From NCBI GenBank assembly GCA_003260075.1, contig QLIY01000160.1:90789-154788 (forward strand): a stretch of 64,000 nt of DNA, written 5' to 3'. The translations under genes and the position numbers were made by a program. The stretch comes from Phallusia mammillata (taxonomy: Eukaryota > Chordata > Ascidiacea > Phlebobranchia > Ascidiidae). The notes under the pieces are model-generated. The model did not search any database. It saw only the letters and a program-made list of their open reading frames with translations, and had not been told where the DNA came from. Shown piece after piece: positions 50,101 through 60,436 of the stretch (position 1 is its first letter; every line of letters begins with the position of its first letter).

Positions 50101-51343
50101 ATAAAAAATACTGGATGAATTGTCACAGTGCAAATGACCAAAACTAAACGCTTTGAGATATGCTGCCAGTGTGACAACATAAACATGTTTGCCACCTGGC
50201 CACAGCCAAAAACTACCAAAGAGTGATGTGTTTTTCGCATTTTGTTTATTTATTGATGTAATATATTTTAGGATCATATGGAGGAAAGCGAACACTCCTC
50301 TGAAACAGATGATGACATTGAGATTGACATTATGGAATCAAGTATCAACACAGCTGATGTTTTGCGAAAGTGTGCCCAGACATCTATGAAGTTAGTCTTA
50401 ATTATTCTAAGTAGCGTTGTTTTTCTTTACATCTTTTTTTTTTTTTTCAGTTGTAGTTTACATGCACCATGTTATGGAATTGACAAAAACTCTGATACTG
50501 AAACTGAATGTGCTGATAGTCAAGAAAGGGAAAATGAAGGTTTGTAATTATATTTTAAACCATGTTTAATAAGTGCATTTAACTATGCATTTTCTAAGAT
50601 CGCCGAAAAAATGAAAAAGAAAGACGGAGAATACTTAAAGAAAGGTAGGCCCACCGCTTTTGCTTACAGGGATGGTTTGTGCCCTACCTTAGTTTAATTT
50701 TACGAACAACCGTTTGTTTTTAGTTTGCTACGTTTAAGAAGTGCTTTAAAAGACCCTGAAATAAGAGTGACTTTGAAAGCTATTCTTGATCAGGTGAGGG
50801 AACAGATTATAGTTTTAGGTGCTGAAGTTAAGTCCAAGCTTTGTGTTGTATATGCCGACTAATGATATAATTATAAAAATGATCAGAAATAGACATGATC
50901 ACTTGATTAAATACAAAGACATAAAAACGTGTAACGATTGTCCCGTTCCTACAAGCAAGACGCCATTTTTAGGTTTGGATTCGCGCTTTAGTTCAAAAAT
51001 GTAAACGGGCTTAATTCGAACCTGAATTTACGTTCGTCCACAATTGTTTTATGATTTTAAGAACTTCTTTAACAGAAAACAAGGAGTCGAACTATTGGTC
51101 AAGTTATTTGATTTTGATTTTTTGTTGACGCAGGCGACGGCAAAATGTCAAGAACTACTTAAAGAAAGTATTGCCTTGAGTGTTGCATTTGCCCAGGAGG
51201 GACGGAAAAATCAAATGCTACAGAAACAGTTGAGAGAATTAACACAACAATCTCGACCATCAGTGTTTGATTCCGACTTGTTTGGGGATGATGAAGAATT
51301 TGATATTTTGGCCCTTGGCTCTTCTATTGAAGTTGACGAGTAG
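38160..51343 (+). CDS. Large nuclear protein with C-terminal bHLH-zipper-like region (possibly MGA-related)
   Basis: Nineteen exons join in consistent phase: 38160-38494, 38561-38613, 38731-39003, 40163-40495, 40557-40632, 43539-43806, 43869-44054, 44119-44206, 44372-44481, 44553-44699, 46651-48423, 48486-48546, 48618-48658, 48804-50072, 50272-50390, 50451-50539, 50599-50644, 50724-50793, 51134-51343 (1848 residues). An N-terminal KRKRK stretch may be a nuclear signal. A conserved-looking folded middle spans about residues 350-620 (CDWSSCKNN, GKYTCSAVGDF, SIWKSSLPFYQP). A long Ser/Thr/Pro/Lys-rich linker follows. Near residue 1430 is a SUMO-interacting motif, IPIIDLTID, flanked by sumoylation-type IKQE and IKLE. 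A coiled coil with HEKV repeats lies near 1360-1410. The C-terminus has a basic region (RRKNEKERRRILKE), helices and a zipper resembling the MGA bHLH. There is no T-box. MGA is a MAX partner in a Polycomb-type repressor; that assignment is tentative, the gene itself is firm. Confidence 0.8.
41698..42835. repeat. GGGTCCCC-bounded repeat, copy B (mostly gap)
   Basis: The left end is ATGGGTCCCCTTCCCTGAAG. After the gap comes TGTGGGGACCCATTAGTTTT, then about 115 bases also shared with copy C (46350-46475). The interior is N. Confidence 0.75.
41759..42704. other. Assembly gap (946 N)
   Basis: Undetermined bases. ORFs reported across it have no meaning. A coding exon hidden here is unlikely, because the flanking exons of the bHLH-type gene join in phase. 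Confidence 0.99.
43019..43115. repeat. GGGTCCCC-family terminal fragment, copy E
   Basis: GTGGGGACCCATGAGTTTCT is followed by a TTATAAAA...GACTAATATAGGACCCA tail matching the ends of copies A and D. Confidence 0.7.
44769..46475. repeat. GGGTCCCC-bounded repeat, copy C, split by a hAT insertion
   Basis: It opens ATGGGTCCCCTTCCCTTAAG, is interrupted at 44791-45276 by a hAT element, then resumes GGGGACACATATTG as in copy B. It closes near GTGGGACCCATTCG and continues with a stretch shared with copy B. It lies in intron 10 of the bHLH-type gene. Confidence 0.75.
44791..45276. mobile_element. Non-autonomous hAT element inside repeat copy C
   Basis: Inverted termini CAGGGGTGCACAACC / GGTTGTGCACCCCTG are perfect. 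The 8-bp target duplication CCTTAAGG is present at 44783-44790 and 45277-45284. The element is 486 bp with no transposase, and GCGGCCG motifs sit near both ends. Confidence 0.95.
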
Positions 51344-53742
51344 TTTGTACATTGCATTGGTGAAAAGAGGCGAGTATTAAAACTGTATGATTTAACAGAC
51401 TTCGCCAAGAATTTCCTTAACCATGTAGTCGCATTTACGGTTTTTTTTCGTACCGCATTAGGTTTAATTCGTATTTGTTCCCATGGCTACAGTCGCCAAA
51501 CTCTAAAATCCAAAATTCAATGTTTGGCTAACCATTGTTTTGAATAGTGAAAAGATAAATATACGTTTTTATATTTGTAAATATAGGTATGTAGACCACC
51601 GATAGGTGAGTCAAAAATGGGCCTTTCAAGAGTTGCCAATGCCAAAGTTGTGAGGTTTTTAAAAGTACGAACGGTAATGTTTCACTTTTACTTAAATGTG
51701 TAAATAATATATTGGTGAATACGATGTTTTGTGTAAGCGCTTTAACAGTCACGGGGTAAATTGTGTTAATTATACATTATTCACATTAGCCATCAATTTG
51801 CCTCCTGTTTTTATCTATATCTACCTCAAAATCTGTATCAAAAACGTGCTAAGAAACTGTAAATACATCTGTTCATAAAATACTGCCCGTGTTCTTATTA
51901 CTTCGTAAACTTTTCCGAGCTTAGGTTATTACGAATCTACAAAATTTAAATCGTTGGCTTGAAAATTGGTGCCGAACAGTTTTTATTTAATTCATTTATT
52001 GTGTTTTACTTCTACCGCTTACCCAGTCTGTTGTGTTGTGCGTATTGTTTCGCACAGAAATAAAAGTGTAAAAATTGGCACATTGTATTTGTAAGTTGGT
52101 TACAGGAAACTGAAAATATATGGGTAATTCATTTTTTTAAGATCATAGGACAAAAATATGGCATGATAACATTGTACAACGAACTGCCCAAACTGCGTGA
52201 ATTTGGCTTTGAAGTCAGCAGACGCGAATCGAACATATTGACCATGTTTTTTACCCCAATTAAGTTTACATGTATTTTGTTTTCATTTGAGTTCATAAGT
52301 CAAATTGTTCCTAATATTAAAATAACTAAACAAATTTTGGACAAAAGTTGGTTTGGTATTATCGTATACTTACACGAAAGTATACATTTGAAGTGAAGAC
52401 TGTAAACGCAAAATGCACAAAAAGTGACAAAAACAAAAGCGCTTTTCCAGCTCATCGGGGCCCGCAGTCGTATAATACCACTACAGTAAGATGATGTTTT
52501 ATAGTTTGACCTATTATTAGTTGTCCTAAACTCATCTTTAACCCCGCTCTATTGTCACCATCATTTTGACCGAGAATCAGTGTAGACCCAAACTCACTGG
52601 AAATCAAATTTCTCCCATCAGTTTAAAGAAGCACTTTCAACCTTTTGTGCTTACAACTGAGGTTTTGTTATGCTACAACTTTGTTTTGGTGCAGTTGATT
52701 TGTCTACTTATTAAGAAACTTTTGTTGCACCCTTTCTCTTGTCGTTTGGACCCTCCAAAAATATTGGGTCACGCATTTGAAAAATACTACGTCACGCATT
52801 GAACCCAACTGCAAAGTTCTTAGCGTTGTTAAGACAAACAGTTTGAACAAAAGCAAACGCATGAAAAAAACATTCAAAAACACTTAATGCAATACTCCTA
52901 AAAAAGCAATTCCAAACACATAGTGGAAAAGATACAGTAGACAATGACGTAATTGCGGGTTTCGTTTCTTATTCGAATTTTATTGATTATTATCGAGCTT
53001 CCTATTAATCCGGGTTGTGCGATGATGGCTATTTTCCGCTTCAGTCCCTTTCCAATCCCCCTTCGACCCGACATAATCTTCTCTTTGATAGCCACCCCAT
53101 AGTCACAACACTTTGGTTTAGGCATGCCTTTGTGTTCACGTAATTGGCAATGTGTAATGATTAGCATTTTTGGAGCGTGGCGAGAGCCAAATGGTCAAAT
53201 TACCATTTTTATTGCTTTATGAGGACCGAGCTGGCAGGATGTTGATTTTCAGTCGGGTTTTAATTGTATTTATTGCTTTCATTTGTTTTAAACATTTTTA
53301 CGTTTGGCAAGCGTCTTTTTTGTACCCATTATGCACATGGAGGTCACTGCGAATAGAGCTCAGCAGACAGTAGGCTACTTTTCAAGAAAAAACGCTTCGT
53401 AGAAAAGCACAAGGTATGTTGCAACAGAAAGCACTTTACAGAATTGCAAGTGTGAAAGGTTGTAGTTGTAGTTTGCAAAAAACATTTATCCTAAATTTGC
53501 GAAATTAGGATGGGTCGCACAGCAGAAGTGTAACGTATTTGCTGTCGACAAGTTATGTACAGAGTGTTTTAATAAAGCCTACAGACAAATAACCATTTCG
53601 GACCGCGTTACTGTTGTAGTAAAAAGTACAAGTTCCGTATTTAAAAACACATGTATGCTTGAAAACTGTTTGGCTTGCCGGGCATAACTAAAAAAATATG
53701 CCTGTATAGTTTACTTAGTTTCTACAAACATATGCTAAACAT

Positions 53743-54118
53743 CAAGTCTATAGAGCTCTTCTGGCAAACGTATTTTTATTCCGACGTTTCGACGTCCTAT
53801 ACAGGTCGTCTTCATCAGGGTAAATAACACTGAATGCGACTAGAACAGTGCACGATAAACAAAGGAAAAAAGAATGAAACGCAAGCACGTCACAACGCAA
53901 CGAAAACACCGCGCGATAACGAATGATTGGGCCTCTAATCTTTGAGCAGGTGCCTGTAGCACGCTGAAAGCATCACGTCTGTTTTGATGTTCATTGTGTT
54001 GCCCCGTTGGTGAATATTCCATGACTCAAGAAATAGTCTTTTCCTGTAGTCGTAATAAAAATACGTTTGCCAGAAGAGCTCTATAGACTTGATACTATGC
54101 CTGGCAGCAACAGCTTAT
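53743..54118 (-). mobile_element. Hammerhead-bearing Penelope-like short insertion 2
   Basis: The 376-bp insertion is flanked by identical 13-bp ATATGCTAAACAT at 53730-53742 and 54119-54131. Long inverted arms (about 37-40 bp, with CTATAGAGCTCTTCTGGC) enclose a hammerhead-like motif on the minus strand. A non-repeated segment of about 25 bases lies on the 5' side relative to the ribozyme strand, the same arrangement as insertion 1. No ORF. Confidence 0.7.
53775..53828 (-). ncRNA. Hammerhead-ribozyme-like motif 2
   Basis: On the minus strand CTGATGA is followed by a strong stem II (GACG/CGTC plus CCT/AGG), then GAAAC and GTC. TTATT..ACC before the core and GGAATAA after it can form stem I with a small internal loop. 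As in motif 1, an extra A precedes stem II and helix III is the AC/GT type. Confidence 0.5.
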
Positions 54119-54383
54119 ATATGCTAAACATATTTTGCTAAGATGGCCTTTGTTTAGATTTGTCATTATCCCTAAAAAAGCAGCGAATGCTATGTAACAA
54201 CTTATCAGATAAAAACGTTCATAAACAAACGGGTGTATTTTCACTCGATGAAGTTAAAGTACTTAAAAAAACTGCTTGTCTAATACACAATCATAGAAAA
54301 ACGAAAAGTGCAAAATGACAACACTATAGAGACAGTACGTTAAAATGAGTTGTCGTTAAATGAAATCAAAACAACACAACTAG

Positions 54384-54575
54384 TATAGCAGTTTTAATTT
54401 TGAGGCGTTTTATTTCAAGTTTCAACATAAAACACAAAACGCACAAAATTGTGAAATCAATAGCGAGAGTTGGGGGGGGGGGGCCTATAGCAGTTTTAAT
54501 TTTGAGGCGTTTTATTTCAAGTTTAAACATAAAACACAAAACGCACAAAATTGTGAAATCAATAGCGAGAGTTGG
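54384..54575. repeat. Direct duplication around a poly-G run (locus c)
   Basis: A 90-base sequence (TATAGCAG...GAGAGTTGG) occurs at 54384-54473 and 54486-54575, separated by the remainder of a 12-G run. The copies differ at one base (GTTTCAAC against GTTTAAAC). Confidence 0.92.
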
Positions 54576-55838
54576 TTAGATGGAGATTTATTGTGTCGGG
54601 TCTCTATTAACCCTACATTAAAATGCTTTCTCGTAATCCCAGAGGAATAGGTTGCGTGTAGATTTTAAGTCCGCACATAAAGTTTGATTTCACGCACGAG
54701 AAATTTGCAAATCAAAGCTTATTGTTGTTCGGTTTGCACGTGTTTAACTTTATTTTCGAAGATTTTTTGAGCATACGTAGGTCTATTTACCAGTTTTTTT
54801 TTATAGAACAGTCAGGCGACAAATTTTGGCACTTTTACGTATCATTTTTAGGTAAACAAAACCTTCTGAAATTTAGGGTAACCTTTAACCTGAATGAAGC
54901 AATTGTGGATTGGTATTTGTAAAATGAGTTTTCGGATTTCAAAAACATTACTTCGTTATTACTTTTACATCTGATTCGTGTAACCTTTGCGTGATGATCT
55001 TGGCTCATTTCAAGCGATAATTCCTTGCAAATCGAACTTTACCCTTTCTTAACACAGAATCAAGATTATATGGCTTTTACGCAAATTGGCCGGTACGTTG
55101 TATGTCTGCTAATTTTTGCACTTGGTCTCGCTAAATCGTCTATCGATTGTTGGCTGATAATGCGCTTCACCAGACCACGTCCAATCTTTCATCAATCACG
55201 AAGCTGCAGAAGAAGGATTTATATGCACTTAACGCAGCTTTTTAGTTCAAACCAAATGCGCCGAGTCGCTGTTTCGTGACGCGTCCCGTTAACGCAAGTT
55301 GTGTTGCAATACAAGACTCAGTGTTTACAAACAGTACACGTTAGTTGGGTTGGTATTCATTGGAGTTTTTTCGCGAAAAACAAAACAAAAGAGGCGAGAA
55401 CAAAGAATGCGTAATAATTTCTAGCAGAAAAGTTCGATTGAAATTTTGCAGGTAGCCCAAAGTTTTAACTTGGATTGTTGAAAACAGAAAATTTACTTAA
55501 ACAGAATAGCACTAAGCATAAATAATATTTGAAATTTTGCCAAGGCTGTTTTGCCGTGACATTTCCTCAAACTAATTTCTGATTTAAAAATAACTTCAAA
55601 ACAGTTCTTTTGATTTAACAAAACACCAAAGATAATTGCTCTACTATGGTAATGAAGTATGTGAAGAACAGGAAAAAATCATCTTATTTGTTTTTGCTTT
55701 TGATTATATTTGCCATGTTTTAAATATACACGTATTTACAAATGATTCGTCGTTTATTTAATTATGATATCTTTGAATTGTTTTAAATAAGCTTATCAGT
55801 CGTAGCGGTCATATTGTCGTGTTGATTCAAACTTATAT

Positions 55839-58800
55839 ATGATGGAGGACTCAATGTTGGGAAAATTGTCGTCCAAAATCACCAAGGTTCGCCATAACAT
55901 GCCAGTAAAAGACACTTTTGTGAAAAACACAAACGGCCAGTTGCTTGAAGGCGGGGATTCCCCAGATGAGGGAAGTGTTAACAGCAGCATGACCGGTTAC
56001 CAGGATTTTGACCCGACCACCCGTAGGGAATCATTAGGAGTTGAAAAACCCTCTATTACTGTGTGGGACGCCGTTTGGAATATGTCAAACGCAATTCAGG
56101 TGAATAACTGAAGTTTTTGTTGATCTTGCTTATTGTAATTTTGTTGCTAATTACGCCTTACCCGCGTTTGCTATCAAGTTTTAAGGATAAAAATGACTCA
56201 TGCTTTGCAGAATATATTTGACCGTTTTTAAAGTTATAATTTTGAATCATTCGTTTCAATTTTTCAGGATTTTAACGATTGGTTTGCAAATAAACATACA
56301 AATTTAAAGTCAGTTGTTCGGTCAAAAAAACGTCGAAATCAAACCGTTTTTTTCCGTTAAGTAAAACATTTTAATCAATATTTCTACTACATGGATCATA
56401 ATTCATGTAAATTTGCAAATCACGAATGAAATATTGCCCCTGAAAAATATGTCCTCCGGTATTTTTCGTTTTTGCAAAACCACCTTCTCGTCTCATCATT
56501 TGCTGACAAGGCCATTTATTCGCCACCTAAAAAATGAGCTAAATTAACGCGACACTGTGTTTCATTAAAGATTATTCCGAAGGGAGGCTGTCGGGCAATT
56601 TTTTGATGCCAATCTTAATTTCGAAATCCTCCCGTGAGCCTTGTTGATAACAAGACCTTAATCAAAAATCGGTACTGCGTAGGAAATAATAACGTGTCTG
56701 GATTTTTAATGATTAGGCGGGGCTTAAGGGTTACAATTTAAAATCTGGCATATTGACCTTTCGATCCATTATGTCTGGTGCAATTAGTATTTTTTTATTG
56801 CAGGGAATGTTTGTACTTGGTCTTCCCTACGCATTGAGACACGGAGGCTACGTCGGCTTGCTTCTAATCATTGGTACCGCGATTGTTTGCAACTACACTG
56901 GGTCTATTCTAATTGACTGTCTGTACGAAGACGACGGTTCAGGAAAGAAAAAGAGGGTGAGTTTGTACAAAAATAACAAGTTTGCACTAATTTAATATCG
57001 TTCATAAAAAGTGCTATGGGTGCTTTGGTAACAACATATTTAGTTTGAATCGGCGTAACTGGACCTTAAATTCGAGTAAGACTAATTAAAACATGTTCAA
57101 AACCTAAACAAAACAAATTACCAGTGGTATATGTAACCAATAGTTAACAAGCAGAATGTCGAAAACTGGCACTGTATTACAAAAAAGTGTTTTCCTCAGG
57201 TACGCTCTACGTACGTCGATGTCGCAGTTGCATGTCTGGGGAAGTACCTGGGTAGTTTAATTGTCAACTTCTCGCAACTGATCGAACTTCTCATGACATG
57301 CGTCCTGTATATAGTTGTTTCTGGAAACCTGATGGCCAGCAGTTTTCCACAAGCATCTGTTAACGAAACCGGATGGTACGTCTGCGATGGTGACGTAACA
57401 ATGACGTCATACTTAAACGATTCTTTTGTTTTTTAAGGTCGGTGATCGCAACTTTTGTTTTGGTACCATGTGTTTTTCTTCGCCACTTGAGGGCGGTGTC
57501 GAGGCTGAGCATGGGATGCTCAATCGCCCAATTCGTTGTGCTCGCTATTACCATGATCTACTGCTTTACGAAAATAAACCAATGGGCTTGGGGACAGGTA
57601 CGGTTTTGTTTAGTTTTTACAAGTTGTTTTGTACGATATGTATGTCAGCGTTTTCGGACGTAACCGCAGACTTAACTACTGTTTAATTATTTATATGGAC
57701 GTAGCAACACATTACGCTTTGTCCTAAATATCATAATAGCCAAACACATGTATTCACATCTTCACTTGTTAATGTGTAATTTCTTTTGTTAAGATGAACT
57801 TTAGCGTTGACATGAGGGAATTCCCGGTGTCCATCGGCGTCATCGTGTTCAGCTACACGTCACAAATATTTCTTCCGACACTTGAGGGCAGTATGGACAA
57901 CCGGGAAAAGTTCAAGCCGATGCTTTTGTGGTCTCACGTCGCTTCCTGCGCAACCAAGGCTTTCTTTGCCTTGGTGTGTTTCCTAACCTGGGCGCAAAAC
58001 ACAAAAGACGTCGTAACCGATAATTTACCAGCAGGACTTCGAGCAGCAGTCAATGTTGTCTTGGTGATAAAAGCTCTTCTATCCTACCCTTTGCCTTACT
58101 ACCAGGCACTTGAAGTAATCGAGCAACAGTTTTTCACTAACGCGACTGGTGGATGGGGTTCACTATTTGGAACCAAGAGGAATACTTACAGTGAATTGGA
58201 AGAGAGCAATAAGACACCTGTGGCTCAAACCTCTTTTATGGCGTCACCCGGTAGTGACTCAAGCGAGGGAGAGAGGAGAAGACTTAAGTCTGTTGTATTG
58301 GTAAGTGGAATTTGTTTCATAAGATATTGCTTAATGTGTTTATTTATTTTTTTATTTTTAATGACCTTATTTTCTTAAAGATGGCAACAATTTTGTTTAA
58401 TGTGAAAAAAGAGGCAATAAAACCTATTTATAAAATGTTGCAAAACGTTTGTTAATGGCAGACGCTGGATGAAGAAACGGCAAAGCAGTCACGTGGTTTT
58501 CCTTCATGTTACGCGGCATCAGGTGACCTTCAAATCTGGGCGCTGGTTTTGCGTGGTTTGCTTGTGTTCAGTACCCTCCTCATGGGAGTTTTCATTCCAC
58601 ATTTTGCTCTGCTAATGGGACTGACAGGGAGTCTTACTGGAACCTTACTAGCTTTTCTTCTACCGTCTGCATTCCACATTAAACTGAAGTGGCACGAACT
58701 AAAGTGGCGCCACATAGCGCTGGACGTTTTTATATTTCTTGCTGGTCTTGTTTGCGCATTCCTAGGTATTTATTACTCGTTAATTGGCCTTTATGAAATC

Positions 58801-59025
58801 TACAATCCTCCAGCAGTGGTTGACAGTGCAGCTAATATCCTCAATAATAACCAATTTTATGTGGGGACGGAATGGTTCCCGGAATTCCCAAACCAAAACG
58901 ATTATGACACCGACTTCGATTCCATGCCAATTCAAACCACAATCCCAGACGTAATGATGGTCCCCTTCACAACGCCATCTCTGAGTAACTTTTTTGAGGT
59001 CTTGTTTGGCAATGCAACGAGGTAG
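55839..59025 (+). CDS. SLC32A1: Vesicular inhibitory amino acid transporter (VIAAT/VGAT)
   Basis: Six exons with matching phases: 55839-56099, 56804-56956, 57200-57375, 57438-57597, 57794-58300 and 58462-59025 (606 residues). Strong family blocks are [66 protein letters not shown] and [16 protein letters not shown]. The protein is a proton-coupled exchanger loading GABA and glycine into synaptic vesicles, so it marks inhibitory neurons. Two differences from the 525-residue vertebrate protein stand out. A hydrophilic Ser-rich insertion of roughly 60 residues ([21 protein letters not shown]) follows KALLSYPLP across the exon 5/6 join, and an acidic tail of roughly 60 residues extends the C-terminus. 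Confidence 0.96.
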
Positions 59026-60436
59026 TCATTATAATTTAAACCGTTTATCCCTTTTTGCTCATATCCATCAGAAATGACTGCTTGTTTACGCCATGTAATA
59101 TTATACAGTCAACGTGTATTTTGTGTTCGACATAGCTAAATTTGTTCGTTTGTTCCAAATATATGAAACAATTTTGTCTTATCTGTGATTCTTTAAAAGC
59201 TTTTTGTAAACTACCAGTCCATGGGGAATTTGAATGTTAACAGGTATATTGTTGATAAATCGTATCAACTTTCTCAATGGCAACTCTACACCACTTGTCA
59301 ACTATTTTATTTTCGTTTTAAAATTGCGAAATGGTCCACATTAGGCTGGTAACTTAATACTAGCAAAATAAAAAAAAAACGTTTGGGTGCCGAGACAAAT
59401 GTCCAAAAGTGGCACTTTCGCCCTAAAAGTTGAAAAAGCTTATGTATTAAAAGGGTCCCTATTTATCGGGGATAGATGTTTTCGATGACCTCTCTCCTAT
59501 ATCCTGGTTACCTAAGTGACTCAGTTTCCCCTATGATCAACACTTAAGAGTTGTTGCAATTAAGCCGATTCGGTAACGCTAATTGTGTTTTTTTGCGCGG
59601 CGCTCCAAAATGTAACTATCTGTGAGCACCAAACTTACATGTATAGGGCATTAAGTTGATTAGCAATCGCTTTGGCATATCCTGTTCCATGACATATCCT
59701 GCTTTTCCAAATGCAAGAGAATCAACTTCGGAAAGGTAACTATCATGTGTGTAAGTGTGAAAAAACACTTCTCGGCTAAATGAGTAAAACAAATCAGCGT
59801 TAGACTGAATAAAGTACGGACGAAAACAATTACGTGCCCCTTGGGGAAAAACACATTTTAAACTGTATGCGCAACGCGTGTCTAGTGTTAACTGTGCAAA
59901 TCACTAATATGTTTACAAGAAGAGTTTAGCAAGATGTTAAGTAGTAAAGGGACAACCAAATACATCTTTCTCTGGAAGATTGTCATTAAAGTAAAGATCT
60001 GGTTGTCTAAAATTGTCCCCCAGCACCGACCGCAGTTTCACAAAAATTTCAAAAAAAATGTCAACGTTATGTAATTGGTTTATTCCTGGGGCAGAAAATC
60101 CATTCTTGAAAAATAATGGATTGGCAGCAAATGTAGCAGAGACAAGTCAACCATTTTGTGATTGGTGAAGTTTTACAACTCAGCAACTATTAATGCGTGT
60201 CAAGAATCAAAGTACACGAAACATCACTTCGATGCATTCACATTCCTGCTGTTTACGTATGTCTGTGACCAGACACGAGCAAATAAACTGCATGAAGTTT
60301 TGTTCTTTTTTCAATGCAGTTAAGTGAGCAATATCATTGCAGGTGAATCTGCTCATAGCTTAGCTTAGCCAGGATGTACAACCTTCCTTTCTCGGGATGA
60401 ACTTCACAATATACCAACACATATATGTTACGCTTA
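59026..60436. other. Intergenic between convergent VIAAT and NUP54
   Basis: AATAAA at about 59366 on the plus strand may end VIAAT. AATAAA on the minus strand at 60079-60084 may end NUP54. A degraded NUP54 exon fragment lies at 59645-59715. Confidence 0.55.
59645..59715 (-). pseudogene. Degraded partial copy of a NUP54 exon
   Basis: Two blocks match the exon at 62071-62190: GGGCATTAAGTTGATTAGCA against GGGCATTAAGTTGATTTGCA, and CATATCCTGCTTTTCCAAAT against CATAACCTGCTTTTCGAATT. About 20-25 bases are missing between the blocks and the frame is lost. Confidence 0.65.

Larger units (their letters stand above)
51344..55838. other. Intergenic between bHLH-type gene and VIAAT
   Basis: Poly(A)-type signals lie at 51376 (ATTAAA) and 52059 (AATAAA). 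The hammerhead-bearing insertion 2 (53743-54118) and a poly-G-flanked duplication (54384-54575) are here. No ORF has supporting homology or splice structure. Confidence 0.55.

Noticed and set aside
55025-55279. An 84-codon ORF with a hydrophobic segment upstream of VIAAT
   Set aside because: No homology, no splice evidence; probably chance in the promoter region.
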